From: Kitasatospora aureofaciens
Lineage (GTDB): Bacteria; Actinomycetota; Actinomycetes; Streptomycetales; Streptomycetaceae
Direction: 5' to 3'
NCBI GenBank assembly: GCA_000720845.1
Contig: JODU01000002.1
Location: 404,681-468,680, forward strand
DNA: 64,000 nt
Position 1 is the first letter of the stretch. Each line of letters starts with the position of its first letter. A program made the position numbers and the translations under genes. The notes under the pieces were generated by a model. The model saw only the letters and a list, made by a program, of their open reading frames with translations. It was not told the DNA's origin and ran no database searches. Positions 42,831-55,752 of this stretch are shown piece by piece.

Positions 42831-44570
42831 TCAGGCCGCGGCGCGCAGGTGACACAGCAGCAGGCACACGTCGTCGTCCCGTTCGGAGTCGCTGAGCATC
42901 GGACGCAGGATCCCGTCCGCCGAGCCCTCCAGGTCCGTGTCCAGCTCCGCCGGGCCGAACGACCCGAGCGCGTCCGCCAGCCGCGCGATGCCCGGGTCTA
43001 TGCCCAGGGCCCGGCGCTCCACCAGACCGTCCGTGTACAGCGCCAGCGTCGAACCGGGCGCCATGGGCACCGTGTGGTCCGCGATCTCCTGCCGCAGCGG
43101 GATGCCGAGCATCGCACCGGGTTTGTCGTCCAGGGTGCGCACCCGCCCGTCCGGGGTACGCAGCACCGGCGGCGGATGACCGGCGGCCGCCCACGTCACC
43201 GTCGGGTCGTCGGGGTGGAAGCGCGCGATGACCGCGGTGGCGAACAGGTCGGGCTGGAGGTGGTGCAGGAAGGTGTGCAGCCGGGTCAGCAGCTGCCCGG
43301 GACTGCCGCCGTCCACCGCGTACGCGCGCAGGGCGGTGCGCAGCTGACTCATCATCACCGCCGCGCGCAGCCCGTGCCCGGTGACGTCCCCGACCACGGT
43401 GATGACACCGCCGTCGGGCTGGCGGAACGCGTCGTACCAGTCACCGCCGATGTTCAGCCCGTGGGTGGCCGGCAGATAGCGCGCGGCAAGCGCGAGCCCG
43501 GGCGGGGCCGGCAGCTCCGTCAGCAGGGCCCGCTGGAGCGTCTCGGCGATGTCGCGGTTGTGCTGGTAGCGCTGGGCATGGTCGATCGCGATGCTGGCCC
43601 GCCGGGTCAGCTCGACCAGCATCACGGCGTCGTCCGCGTCCCAGCGCTCCCCGGGCGGGGACAGGGTCACCACCCCCAGGGGCGCCTGCCGCGTCGGCAG
43701 CGGGATGCACAGCAGGGGCCGCTCCGGGGCCAGCGCCGAGGGCGGCTGGTCGTCGACGCCGGGCAGTCCGCCCGGGTGCGTGGCGGCGTACTGCGGGCGC
43801 CCGGTGCGGGCGGCGACCACGGCGGCGGCCGCGTGGGCGGGACCGGACCGGTCGCCGTCCTGGTCGAAGAGCCAGATGTCGACACTCGACGCGTACTCGG
43901 GCACCAGCAGCTCCGGCAGCCGGCGCACGATCTCGTGATGGTCCAGGGATGCCGTCAGCACGGCGCTCGCGTCCGCCAGGAAAGTCAGCCTGCGCCGGGC
44001 GTTCTCCGCCTCCGTACGCGCCTTGCGCTCGGCGGCGAACGCCTCGCGCTGGGCCCGTCCGGCGGCGTCCAGTTCGGCGTGCAGCGCCACCACGCCCTGG
44101 TTCGTCTGCTGGAGCTCCTCCCGGTGGAACTCGACCAGGCCCTCCTGCTCGGTGAGGCGTTCCAGCACCAGCGCCGTGTCCTCGTCGGCGCCCAGCAGGA
44201 CCTCCGCCAGCAGCACCGGGTCGTCCGCCGCCGCGTCGGCGCCGGCGTCCACGTCCGCCGCGGGCTCGGGGCACGGCACCGTGATCCGCCACGGCGGCTG
44301 CCCGGCGGCGGCGGCCCCGGGCGACGGCGTCACCACGGCGTGCAGCACGCTCTCCCCGGCCCCCGCCGGGGCGCGGGAGACCGTGCCCGTCTCCAGGGTG
44401 AGCCGCCAGATGCCGCCCTTGGTCAGGCACAGCCGCAGCTGTGCGCCGAGCGAGGCGGTCAGCCGCGCCCGCTCCACGGGCGGCACACCGAAGGCGGCGG
44501 CCAGCCGCGCCGTGGCGATGCGCGCCCGCGCCGCGTCGGTGACGTCGGTGATCTGCCAGGTTCGGGTCAT
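42831..44570 (-). CDS. GAF-domain SpoIIE-type (PP2C) phosphatase
   Basis: A 579-residue protein. The N-terminal 150 residues are of unclear fold with a helical coil at 130-185. A GAF-type sensor is at about 190-345, and a PP2C/SpoIIE phosphatase domain runs from about 360 to the end. Metal-site motifs are GGDWYDAF, VVGDVTGHGLRAA, LYTDGLVERR and SERDDDVCLLL. It would dephosphorylate STAS proteins to release sigma factors. Its ATG overlaps the stop of the RsbT/RsbX-like gene by four bases (44567-44570), placing it last in the rsb-like operon. Confidence 0.92.
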   Translation of the reverse strand: MTRTWQITDVTDAARARIATARLAAAFGVPPVERARLTASLGAQLRLCLTKGGIWRLTLETGTVSRAPAGAGESVLHAVVTPSPGAAAAGQPPWRITVPCPEPAADVDAGADAAADDPVLLAEVLLGADEDTALVLERLTEQEGLVEFHREELQQTNQGVVALHAELDAAGRAQREAFAAERKARTEAENARRRLTFLADASAVLTASLDHHEIVRRLPELLVPEYASSVDIWLFDQDGDRSGPAHAAAAVVAARTGRPQYAATHPGGLPGVDDQPPSALAPERPLLCIPLPTRQAPLGVVTLSPPGERWDADDAVMLVELTRRASIAIDHAQRYQHNRDIAETLQRALLTELPAPPGLALAARYLPATHGLNIGGDWYDAFRQPDGGVITVVGDVTGHGLRAAVMMSQLRTALRAYAVDGGSPGQLLTRLHTFLHHLQPDLFATAVIARFHPDDPTVTWAAAGHPPPVLRTPDGRVRTLDDKPGAMLGIPLRQEIADHTVPMAPGSTLALYTDGLVERRALGIDPGIARLADALGSFGPAELDTDLEGSADGILRPMLSDSERDDDVCLLLCHLRAAA

Positions 44571-45628
44571 GGGCCGTCCGGCGGGGTCGGGGCCAGCACG
44601 GCGACGGCGGTGTCGTCCCGTACGGGCCGGGCCGGGCTGCTGGCGTCACGGATCGTGACGGCGGCGGTCACCGCCGGGTCGGTTGTCGTGCGGCACGTTT
44701 CGGACGTCGGCGACCACCGGCTCGGCAGACCGTCGCTGTGCAGGACCAGCACCCGGTCGTCCGCCCAGGGCGCCACCTCCTCGCGCAGCGTGGTGGGCCG
44801 GTGGGTGCCGACGATGCCGGGCCGCGACACCAGGTGCCGCCAGGTGCCGCCCTCGCACAGCCGCGCCCCGATGTTGCCGACGCCGGTGAAGCGGAGCACC
44901 GAGGCCCGCGTGTCCACCTGGGCCACCGCGACGGCCGCGCCGCGGGTGCCGGCCAGCGCCCGGTCGAGCCGCCGCACCGCCTCGGCCGGCGGCAGGTGGG
45001 CGGCGGCGCGCAGCGCCTCCACGGCGGCGTCGGAGGCACGGGCGGCCTCGGGACCGTGGCCGAGACCGTCGGCCAGCATCAGCGTGACGAGATCGCCGTC
45101 CCGGACCCAGGCCCAGGCGTCACCCGAGTACTCCGCACCGCCGAACGGGACGTTCACCGCACCGGCCCGCAGCCGGCCCGCCGGACCGGTGTCGGTGACG
45201 CGGGCCCCGGGCATACCGACCCGGGCGACCACCACCGTGCCCCGGCCGGGGACGCTGTGCAGGTCGAAGTCGTCGGCGAGGCGCGCACAGGTGCCCAGAC
45301 CCGCGCCGAGGGAGCCCGTGGTGGTGAAACCGTCGCGCAGCGCGGCGGACACGTCGGCGATGCCGGGCCCGTGGTCGATCGTGGCGACCTGCACCCGCGG
45401 CGTCGCCCGCGAACCGGCCGGGAGGAAGGGCGGGGCGACCACGTCGACGACGACCCGCCCGCCCCCGGCGTGCTTGAGCAGGTTCGTGGCCAGTTCGGTC
45501 GCCACCAGCGCCACCGTCGAGGTCCGCTGCTCGTCGAGACCGGCCAGGGCCGCCGCGTGCTCCGCGGCCACCCGGGCGTCGCGCACCCGGGTCGAGTCGT
45601 GCACCGGGACGTCCCACACGCGCGGCAT
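44567..45628 (-). CDS. HATPase fused to PP2C phosphatase (RsbT-RsbX-like)
   Basis: A 353-residue bifunctional protein. Residues 10-140 are a RsbT-like ATPase (LVATELATNLLKHAGGG, IDHGPGIADVS, GSLGAGLGTCARL). Residues 165-350 are a RsbX-like PP2C domain (MLADGLGHGPEAARASD, VLHSDGLPSRW, RDDTAVAVL). In one chain it could both phosphorylate and dephosphorylate stressosome proteins. It overlaps the upstream stop by one base (TGATG) and the next gene by four, indicating tight coupling. Confidence 0.9.
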   Translation of the reverse strand: MPRVWDVPVHDSTRVRDARVAAEHAAALAGLDEQRTSTVALVATELATNLLKHAGGGRVVVDVVAPPFLPAGSRATPRVQVATIDHGPGIADVSAALRDGFTTTGSLGAGLGTCARLADDFDLHSVPGRGTVVVARVGMPGARVTDTGPAGRLRAGAVNVPFGGAEYSGDAWAWVRDGDLVTLMLADGLGHGPEAARASDAAVEALRAAAHLPPAEAVRRLDRALAGTRGAAVAVAQVDTRASVLRFTGVGNIGARLCEGGTWRHLVSRPGIVGTHRPTTLREEVAPWADDRVLVLHSDGLPSRWSPTSETCRTTTDPAVTAAVTIRDASSPARPVRDDTAVAVLAPTPPDGP

Positions 45629-46071
45629 CAGGACTCCCCACGCGGGCGTGGCGGCCTGCCCACCCAGGACGTCACCCGTACGGTCGTCCCGGAGCCCGGG
45701 GCGCTCTCGATCGCGAACTCGTGCACCAGGCGCCGCGCGCCGCCCAGCCCCATGCCGAGCCCTTCGCCGGACGTGAAGCCGTCGCTGAGGGCCTGTTCCA
45801 GGTCCGGGATGCCGGGCCCCTCGTCGCTGAAGGTCAGCCGCAGCCCGTGCGTGGTCCCCTCGACGAGCGACTCCGTCTCCATGGTGCCGCCACCGCCGTA
45901 CACGAGCGTGTTGCGGGCCAGCTCACTGGCCGCCGTGACCAGCTTCGTCTGGTCCACCAGACCGAAGCCGAGCTGGGCGGCCGCCTGCCGCACATGCTGT
46001 CGCACCCACACCAGATCCATGTCCGAACGGATCGGCAGGCGGGCCTGGGAGCCCGCGGCAGTGTGCATCAC
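45628..46071 (-). CDS. RsbT-like serine/threonine kinase (ATPase)
   Basis: A 147-residue HATPase with N-box VTAASELARNTLVYGGGG, G1 box FSDEGPGIPDLEQAL and G2 box GEGLGMGLGGARRL. The DxxxVR start (RSDMDLVWVRQHVRQAA) is typical of RsbT. It would phosphorylate RsbS/RsbR and be released from the stressosome. The start is GTG 46071 or ATG 46068, which overlap the upstream stop in GTGATG. GGAG lies five or eight bases before them. Confidence 0.9.
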   Translation of the reverse strand: MMHTAAGSQARLPIRSDMDLVWVRQHVRQAAAQLGFGLVDQTKLVTAASELARNTLVYGGGGTMETESLVEGTTHGLRLTFSDEGPGIPDLEQALSDGFTSGEGLGMGLGGARRLVHEFAIESAPGSGTTVRVTSWVGRPPRPRGES

Positions 46072-46499
46072 AAACGCTCCTGGCCGATGCCGCCGAAGCG
46101 GGCCGAAGGGGCCTGCTGCCCGAGGACCTCCATGGCCACCTCGGTACTGAGCGCGGTGTGCACGCCCGGCAGCGTCAGGCCCAGCTCGACCAGGGTGATG
46201 GCGACCGCCGGGCGCATGCCGACCAGCACGGTCCGCGCGGCCAGCAGACCGGTCTGCCCGGCGATCTCGGCCAGGATCCGGCCCAGGAAGGAGTCGACGA
46301 TCTCCACCCCGGAGACGTCGATGATCACGCCGGTGGCGCCGCTGCGCACGATGGTCTCGGCAAGGTCCTCCTGGAGCTGCTGGGCCGTGCTGTCGTGCAG
46401 GTCGCCCTGGAGGGTGACCAGCAGGACCTCACCGAGCCGCAGCACCGGGACATGCCCCGTCACCGGACCCCCGTGGGGTCCGGGCAATACCTGGCTCAC
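46068..46499 (-). CDS. RsbS-like STAS anti-sigma antagonist
   Basis: A 143-residue single STAS domain close to RsbS: VLLVTLQGDLHDSTAQQLQEDL, then IDVSGVEIVDSFLGRILAEIA with the phosphorylatable serine in VDSFLG, and RTVLVGMRPAVAITLVELGL. RsbS is the minor scaffold protein of the stressosome and binds RsbT. Its GTG start overlaps the RsbR-like stop by four bases (46496-46499). Gene order R-S-T matches the Bacillus rsb operon. Confidence 0.9.
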   Translation of the reverse strand: MSQVLPGPHGGPVTGHVPVLRLGEVLLVTLQGDLHDSTAQQLQEDLAETIVRSGATGVIIDVSGVEIVDSFLGRILAEIAGQTGLLAARTVLVGMRPAVAITLVELGLTLPGVHTALSTEVAMEVLGQQAPSARFGGIGQERL

Positions 46500-47395
46500 C
46501 GCGCGACCGCTCCGTTCGTGCCGGGCGTCACGATGCCCACCCCGAGCTGGTGCAGCACGTACCCCAGCGCGTCGGCGAGACTCGCCCGGGTGACCACCGT
46601 GCCCAGGTCCAGACCCAGGTGGACCATGGTCTGCGCGATCGCGGGACGGATGCCGGAGACTATGCACTCGGCGCCCATGAGCCGGGCCGCCGCGACCGTC
46701 TTCATCAGGTGCTGGGCCACCAGCGAGTCGACCGTCGGCACACCGGTGATGTCCAGGATCGCGTAGCGCGCCTGCTGCTCCACGATGGACTCCAGCAGGG
46801 TCTCCATCACCACCTGGCTGCGCGCGCTGTCCAGCGTGCCGATCAGCGGCACCGCCACGATCCCGTCCCACAGCCTGATGACCGGGGTGGCCACCTCGAG
46901 CAGCTGCAACCGCTGGCGGTCGATGAGCGCCTGTCCCTCGCTGAGCGCGGTCTGCATCACCACGACCCGCAGGGTGCCCATCAGCACGCTCAGCGTGGTG
47001 ACACAGTCCCGGACGTGATCGGCCGGGGCGTCCTCGGGCAGGTCGGACACCAGCAGGTTCTCGACGGGCGGGCGCAGCGCGGCCAGTTCGCTCGACACCT
47101 GCGCGGTGCTCAGCCCGGAGCGCGAGCGGGCCGCGCCCATCCGCGCCAACTGCTCGCGCACCGCCGTGAAGCCGGCCGCGTCCGGGTCCTCGACCCGCTC
47201 CGCGTCCGCGACCTGGGCCAGCGCGTCCACGACGGCCTTGCCCGCCTCCACCGCCTCGTCGCGCGAGACGGTGAACACGGCGCGGAACAGGGGCTCGTCG
47301 GCCCACCGCTGGGCGATCTGCTCACGGCGGCGCCGCAGCAAGTCCCTGACCTCGTGCGTCGGCACTCCCGCCGTTCCCTCCGCCTGATCCGGCAC
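46496..47395 (-). CDS. RsbR-like stressosome sensor with C-terminal STAS domain
   Basis: A 299-residue RsbR paralogue. The N-terminal 150 residues are helical (RsbRD/globin-like in type; EQIAQRWADEPLFRAVF), a linker helix follows, and a STAS domain is at about 175-290. Its phosphorylation loop is ILDITGVPTVDSLVAQHL. RsbR homologues form the stressosome core and sense environmental stress. It is first in the R-S-T-TX-phosphatase operon. GAGGAG fits the GTG at 47395 with eight-base spacing better than the GTG at 47404. Confidence 0.9.
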   Translation of the reverse strand: MPDQAEGTAGVPTHEVRDLLRRRREQIAQRWADEPLFRAVFTVSRDEAVEAGKAVVDALAQVADAERVEDPDAAGFTAVREQLARMGAARSRSGLSTAQVSSELAALRPPVENLLVSDLPEDAPADHVRDCVTTLSVLMGTLRVVVMQTALSEGQALIDRQRLQLLEVATPVIRLWDGIVAVPLIGTLDSARSQVVMETLLESIVEQQARYAILDITGVPTVDSLVAQHLMKTVAAARLMGAECIVSGIRPAIAQTMVHLGLDLGTVVTRASLADALGYVLHQLGVGIVTPGTNGAVAR

Positions 47396-47554
47396 CTGTC
47401 CCACTCCTCATCCGCGTAGCGCCGCACGTCACCCCGCACGGGGCGACATGCCGGCGACGTGACCCAGCCGGTCGACAACTCTAACCACCCGCCGACCTGG
47501 CGCGTCACCCGCTTCCGCACGACCGGTCCGGACGAGATGCGGGGCGCGCGGCGG

Positions 47555-47947
47555 TCAGGCGTCGGGCAGCCGCGGACCCTCCGGCTCGGCGTCGACGCGG
47601 GAGAGGGCCTCGTCGACGCTCTCCGAGACCGGCACCGTGATGCTCACCCCGGTCAGGTCCAGGACGCGCCGCACCGCCGGTGTCGGCGAGATGATGTGCA
47701 CGCTGCCCGGCAGCTCGCGCGCCTCCTGGTAGACCCGCAGGATGATGTTCATGCCGGACGAGTCCATGAACGGGACCGCCGACAGGTCCAGCAGGAAGTG
47801 CCGGCGGCCGTGATGGAGCTGATTGGCCAGATGGTGCTGGAACTCGGTCGCGGTGTCGACGTCCAGGTACCCCTCCACCTTGAGCAGCGCGACCTCCTCC
47901 CGCTCCAGCGTCACCTCGACGGACAGCGGGTTGTGGGCTATGGGCAC
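47555..47947 (-). CDS. STAS-domain anti-anti-sigma factor
   Basis: A 130-residue SpoIIAA/RsbV-like STAS protein. The core is LLDLSAVPFMDSSGMNIILRVY near 62-83, with the phosphorylation-site serine in MDSSG. When unphosphorylated it would bind an RsbW-type ATPase and free a sigma factor. The GTG at 47947 has GGAGG five bases upstream. It stands alone between the rsb-like operon and the phosphatase/kinase operon, with gaps of about 160 and 120 bp, and is a plausible hub between them. Confidence 0.9.
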   Translation of the reverse strand: MPIAHNPLSVEVTLEREEVALLKVEGYLDVDTATEFQHHLANQLHHGRRHFLLDLSAVPFMDSSGMNIILRVYQEARELPGSVHIISPTPAVRRVLDLTGVSITVPVSESVDEALSRVDAEPEGPRLPDA

Positions 47948-48065
47948 GTATACCTCCAACAACGCGGCGGCGCGGCGGACCGTCGTGTGGTCCACCGCGC
48001 CGGGCGGATACCCCCGAAACCAGGCTCCACACCTGCCGTCCGGGTCCGGACGCGGCCGCCGTGCG

Positions 48066-50518
48066 TCACCCCACCCGGATGCCCACCAGACACGTGTCGT
48101 CGTCCGTGTCCGACCTGCTGTAGGTGAGCAGCCGGTCCAGGTGCTGGTCCAGCGTGCTCGGCGTCGGCCGCACGGTGCTCAGCAGCTGGGCCAGCGCCTC
48201 CTCCACCGGGCGGTCACGGCGTTCGATCAGACCGTCGGTGTACATCAGCAGGGTGTCCCCGGCGGCCAGCTGGGCCTCGGACTCCTCGTACGCGGCCTCC
48301 GCCGCCGCCCCCAGCAGCATGCCCCGCACCAGCGGCAGCGGCTCCGCCCCCGGGCCCCGCACCAGCACCGGCGGCAGATGGCCCGCCCTGGCCCAGCGCA
48401 GCGTGCGCCGGGCCGGGTCGTACAGGCCGCAGACCGCCGTGGCGGTGACCCCGCCCGTCAGATGGTGCGCCACGATGTTGAGCCAGGACAGCAGCTGTCC
48501 CGGACCGGCCCCGGTCACCGCGAGACCGCGCAGCGCGTTGCGCAGCACCACCATGCTGGTGGCCGCCTCTATCCCGTGCCCGGCGACGTCCCCCACGCAC
48601 AGCAGCACCAGCCCGCTGGGCAGCATCACGGCGTCGTACCAGTCGCCGCCCACCAGCTGCTCCGTCTCCGCGGGCCGGTAGCGGACGGCCACCTGGAGGG
48701 CCGGCACCCGCAGCGGGGTCTGGGCGGGCGGCATGATGGCGTGCTGCAACTGCAGGGTCAGCCGGGCGCGCTCGACGGCCTGCTGCTCGGTGTGCGCCAG
48801 CTGGTCGCGGGTCGCGGCGAGCGCCACCTCCGTCCAGTGCTGGGCCGAGATGTCCTGGCAGGCGCCCCGCACCAGGAGCAGCCGGTCGTCGGTGTCCAGC
48901 ACCGGCTCGGCCACCACCCGCACGTGCCGGGTCACCCCGTCGGGCCGCCGCAGCCGGAACGCCGCCGACGCCGGCCGCCGGTGGTGCAGCAGCGTGCGCA
49001 GGAACCGCCCGATGGCGACGGCGTCGTCCGGGTGGGCGTGGGCGGCCAGCTCCTCCAGCGGCACCGGGGTGCTGGTCTGCGGGCGCCCGTACAGGTCGAA
49101 CAGCTGCCCGTTCCAGGTGATCTCGCCGGTCAGCAGGTTCTCCTCGAAGCCGCCGATGCGGCCGAGCCGCTGGGCGTGCTGGAGGAGGCTGGCCAGCCGG
49201 GCCGTCTCGTCCTCGATGCGCCAGATGAGCAGCACCGCGTTGCCGTGCCTGCTCACGCTGATGTCCGCCACAGCCGACAGCGGCACCTGGTCCACCAGGG
49301 CGGTCAGGTTCATGTGCCGGGCCCGGAACGGCTCGCCCGTGGCGTACACGCGCTCCACGTTCCGGAACAGTTCGCTGTCCCCGGCGGCCATCGGGTAGGC
49401 CTCCAGCAGCAGCGCACCGCCCACGACGGCGCGCGGCCGTCCGGCCGGATCCATGAAGCGCTTGTTGACGTGCTGGATGCGGAAGTCCGCCAGCTGCCCC
49501 GCCGCGTCCAGGTGCGGCACCAGCACCAGGGCGGGGTCGTGCAGCCCGTCGGCCAGGTCCATCAGCTCCACCGCGTCCGGCATGACCCGCGGCTCCTGCC
49601 CGGGGCCGTGCGGCGGCGCGTACGACTCCAGGGTGTGCGCGCACAGCTCCGCCAGGGCCTCCACCTGACGGACCACCTGGGGCGGCTGCGGGGCCAGCGG
49701 CGCCGGCCAGGCGATCTCCAGCACACCGTGGACGCGCCCCCCGGTGCCGGCGGGCACCGCGACCCTGCCGCCGTCCGGGTACTGGTGCCGGCCCACGCTG
49801 GGCAGCCCCGTACCGGCCAGGGACGTGATCCACTGCCCGGCCCGCTCGGTCAGCCCCCGCCGCGCCACCGTCGCCACGTCCGGCGGTACGTACCGCCAGC
49901 GGGCCGCCTCCGCCGGGGGGAACCCGGCGCTGCCCACCAGGGTGAGCGACCCGTCGTACCCGGCCGCCCAGATGGCCACCGCCACCGCGCCGAGCGGGCG
50001 CAGCGCCTGCTCCAGCAGCGCGTCGGCGACCGCCTGGGTGTCGTCCGCGGCCAGTGCGCCGCTCTCGGCCGCCCGCAGGCGTACGGCGGCGGAGTCGGCC
50101 ACCGCCTCCCCGGCTGCCACCGCGTCCCCGTCGTACGTGTCGTCCTCGGGGGCCGCGGTGCGCACGGCGGCGGTGGCCGCGAGGAACGCGTCCGTCACCT
50201 CCGACATGCGGTCCCGCGCGGCCTGGTTGATGACGTCGACCGCGAACTCCAGCTGCGTCACCTGGGACTGCTCGGCCAGTTCGGCGAGCTGACGGGCGGC
50301 CTCGGCGGGACCGCAGCCCAGCCGCGCGACCAGGATGCCCTTGGCCAGCTCGATCAGCGCCCGCCCCTCGGCCTCCGCCTGGGCGGCCCGCACCTCGCGG
50401 CTGAGCCGGTCCACCGTGGCCGCCAGCCTGCCCACGGGCGACAGCGGCGTCATGCCGACCGGCTCGGACTCCTCCCGCCGGGCGACGCCGCCCGGCTCGC
50501 CGGACTGCTCGGACCCGC

Positions 50519-50522
<4 letters not shown>
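48066..50522 (-). CDS. ANTAR-GAF-PAS-PP2C multi-domain phosphatase
   Basis: An 818-residue protein. Residues 25-100 include an ANTAR-like helical domain (ALIELAKGILVARLGCG) that in other proteins binds paired RNA hairpins. A GAF-type domain follows at about 150-300. Two PAS-type domains are at about 320-560 (WNGQLFDLYGRPQ is the clearer). A SpoIIE-type PP2C domain ends the protein (GGDWYDAVM, VGDVAGHGIEAA, MYTDGLIERRD, DDDTCLVGI). Its ATG overlaps the hybrid kinase stop (50519-50522), so the kinase and this phosphatase are coupled. Confidence 0.9.
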
Positions 50523-53817
<3,295 letters not shown>

Positions 53818-53836
<19 letters not shown>

Positions 53837-54267
53837 GGGTTGGTCAGGTTGCCCGCCATGAAGTTCACCGAGTCGGTGAGGTCGCGCCAGGTGCCCTTGA
53901 CGCCCTGGACGTCGGCCTGGCCGCCGAGCCGGCCGTCGGTGCCGACCTCGCGGGCCACCCGGGTGACCTCGTCGGCGAAGGCGGAGAGCTGGTCGACCAT
54001 CGTGTTGATGGTGTTCTTCAGCTCCAGGATCTCGCCGCCCTCCGTGCCGACCTCGCGGGAGACCCGCGTCACCTCGGAGGTGAACACGGACAACTGGTCC
54101 ACCATGCCGTTGAAGACCTTGGCGATGTCGCCCATCAGCCCGTCCGCGTCGTCCGGCAGGCGGGTCCCGAAGTCGCCGTCCCGCACGGCCGTCAGGCCCG
54201 CCAGGAGACGGCGCAACTCCTGATCGCCCGGAGCCGTGTCCACGGATCCCGTGCTGTCGCTGGTCAT
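53818..54267 (-). pseudogene. N-terminal fragment of the poly-HAMP kinase
   Basis: The true 5' end of the kinase gene, 149 codons before an out-of-frame stop. It has ATG 54267 with GAGGG upstream, a start region (ELRRLLAGLTAVRDGDFGTRLP) and one and a half HAMP units, and then runs out of frame after MAGNLTN. Compared with the intact units downstream, about 76 bases (QVR...VDAR) are missing between 53838 and 53837. That shifts the frame so that GEILELK continues in another one. An earlier in-frame gap is also visible at GTEGGEILELK. It is either a real lesion or an assembly collapse. Confidence 0.8.
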
Positions 54268-54291
54268 GCGCACCCTCGTTCCGCTCCCCGG

Positions 54292-54310
54292 GGGTCCTCG
54301 GCGAGGACCC
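54292..54310. repeat. Near-palindrome upstream of the kinase gene
   Basis: GGGTCCTCG and CGAGGACCC are perfect arms around a single G. The site lies 25-43 bp before the kinase ATG, so it could be an operator or a leader hairpin. Confidence 0.4.
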
Positions 54311-54493
54311 ACCACCCCCTGCCCGGACCGTTCGTGCGGCCCGGCCTCCCGTGCCCGCGTTCGCGCAGTTCACGGACTCGGCCCCCGGGAGAAAAATACG
54401 CCAGAGGCTAACCCAGGTCCCCGGCACCGACAAAGCGATGTGTCACCCGGCCGAACGCGTACCCACGGACGGGTCGAGCCGGACGGAACGGCA

Positions 54494-54531
54494 CCGGCGG
54501 CGCGCCCTGCCGGCGGCGCGCCCTGCCGGCG
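54494..54531. repeat. 16-bp tandem repeat
   Basis: The unit CCGGCGGCGCGCCCTG occurs at 54494-54509 and 54510-54525, with CCGGCG starting a third copy. It lies in non-coding DNA. Confidence 0.65.
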
Positions 54532-54705
54532 TCCCGCTGCCGCCGGAGGACCCGCCGGGCCGAATGCGGCGGCAAGGGGCGGGTAAGCGGTGCGGTGGAG
54601 CCGGTCCGGCCCGTCGCGTCCGCCCGGCCCGGTGGTCGCCGCGGGGGAGCCCCGCGGCCCGACCGGACCGGACGACGAATCGCGCAGGACGGGGACAGTA
54701 CTGAC

Positions 54706-55173
54706 ATGGAACGAGCCGACCGGACCAGCACGCCCGCCGTCACCACGGCACCGGCCCCGCTCGCGCCGGCCGCCGGACCCGCGCCGGGCGCCCGGGGCGG
54801 CGCGGCGGCCGCACGGGCGTACGCCGAGTCGGTGGCGCGGACGGTCTGGGGCGGCCCCGGGCGGGAGGTGCGCGAGGAGGACGTCGTCGACCTGCTGCTC
54901 GTGGTCTCGGAGCTGGTGACCAACGCGATCCGGCACGGCGAGGGACTGGCCGGCTTCGAGGTCCGGCCCACCGCACAGGGGCTGTGGATCGCCGTCCACG
55001 ACAACAGCGCGGCGGTGCCCCGGGCCGCGTACGCGTTTCCCATCACCCACCCCGGCGGCGGTTACGGCTGGCCGCTCGTCGCCCGCCTCGCCCGGGACAT
55101 CGCCGTCGAGCCGCGCCCGGGGGGCGGCAAGACGATCAGCGCCCTGGTGCCCCTGCGCGTCGCGCGCCCCTGA
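54706..55173 (+). CDS. RsbW-type ATP-binding protein
   Basis: A 155-residue HATPase_c_2 protein with an Ala/Pro-rich N-terminal 35 residues. The N-box VVSELVTNAIRHGEG is near 68-82, the lid VHDNSAAVPR near 103-112, and the glycine box HPGGGYGWPLVARLA near 120-134. It is divergent from the kinase operon and convergent with another HATPase gene 10 bp away. It probably belongs to the partner-switching network of this island; the target is unknown. Confidence 0.85.
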   Translation: MERADRTSTPAVTTAPAPLAPAAGPAPGARGGAAAARAYAESVARTVWGGPGREVREEDVVDLLLVVSELVTNAIRHGEGLAGFEVRPTAQGLWIAVHDNSAAVPRAAYAFPITHPGGGYGWPLVARLARDIAVEPRPGGGKTISALVPLRVARP

Positions 55174-55183
55174 TCCGCGCCGG

Positions 55184-55618
55184 TCACCAGGGCAGGAACA
55201 CGTGGATGTCCTTGCCCTGCTCCCCGGTGACGACGCTCACCTGGTCGGACAGGGTGTGGATCAGATGCCAGCCGATGCCGCCGCCGCCCTTGCTCGGATG
55301 GAAGGGGCGCGGTGCGGGCTCCGTCGTGCTGGTGTCGTGCATCACCACGTGCACACCGTCGAACGTACGGCGCAGCCGCAACTGGAACGGCCCCGGGGCG
55401 TACTGCACGGCGTTGGCCGCCAGCTCCGTGACGACGAGGAGGATGTCGTCCCAGTGCTCGGGTGCCGCGGGCGGCGCCGCCCGGGCGACGTCGTAGAGGA
55501 ATTCCTCCGCGACCAGCCGCGCACCGGTCACGTTGTGCAGCTCCCCGGTGAAGCTGGCGGTGCGATTCGTGATCTCCTCGGAAGCCAGTGTCCTGTCCCA
55601 ACGCGACTCGGCTGCCAT
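55184..55618 (-). CDS. RsbW-type ATP-binding protein
   Basis: A 144-residue HATPase. The N-box LVVTELAANAVQYAPG is near 63-78, the lid MHDTSTTEPAPRPFHP near 94-109, and the glycine box KGGGGIGWHLIHTL near 111-124. The sequence differs clearly from its neighbour at 54706, so this is not a recent duplicate. GGAAGG six bases before the ATG supports the start. The acyl-CoA-ligase-like gene lies 134 bp upstream on the same strand. Confidence 0.85.
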   Translation of the reverse strand: MAAESRWDRTLASEEITNRTASFTGELHNVTGARLVAEEFLYDVARAAPPAAPEHWDDILLVVTELAANAVQYAPGPFQLRLRRTFDGVHVVMHDTSTTEPAPRPFHPSKGGGGIGWHLIHTLSDQVSVVTGEQGKDIHVFLPW

Positions 55619-55752
55619 TGCGCCTTCCCGGCCCGGCACCGGCCGGGCATCGTCCCTTCTCCTGCGGATCCCTTCCGTTGGTAAGTTCCCGTGCCGGCTC
55701 AACCTAGTCGCGCCGGTGTGCCGGTCCGGCGCCGGGACGCGGACCCCGGCTG

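Larger units (their letters stand above)
54268..54705. other. 438-bp divergent intergenic region
   Basis: No gene is supported here. It holds the leaders of the minus-strand kinase operon and the plus-strand ATPase. Contents seen: a 9-bp inverted repeat with a one-base spacer (54292-54310) just upstream of the kinase, an AT-rich patch GAGAAAAATACG (about 54390) that may hold a promoter, and a 16-bp tandem repeat at 54494-54531. Open frames here have no family match. Confidence 0.6.

Noticed and set aside
54409..54436. SigB-type promoter (GGGTTA with GCTTT upstream) for the kinase operon
   Set aside because: The spacing is 17 and both boxes deviate from the GTTT-N14-16-GGGTAY type consensus, so it is too weak to list.
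54685..55173. Two adjacent HATPase genes at 54706 and 55184 as a tandem duplication
   Set aside because: They are convergent, and their N-box and lid sequences differ strongly, so a recent duplication is unlikely.
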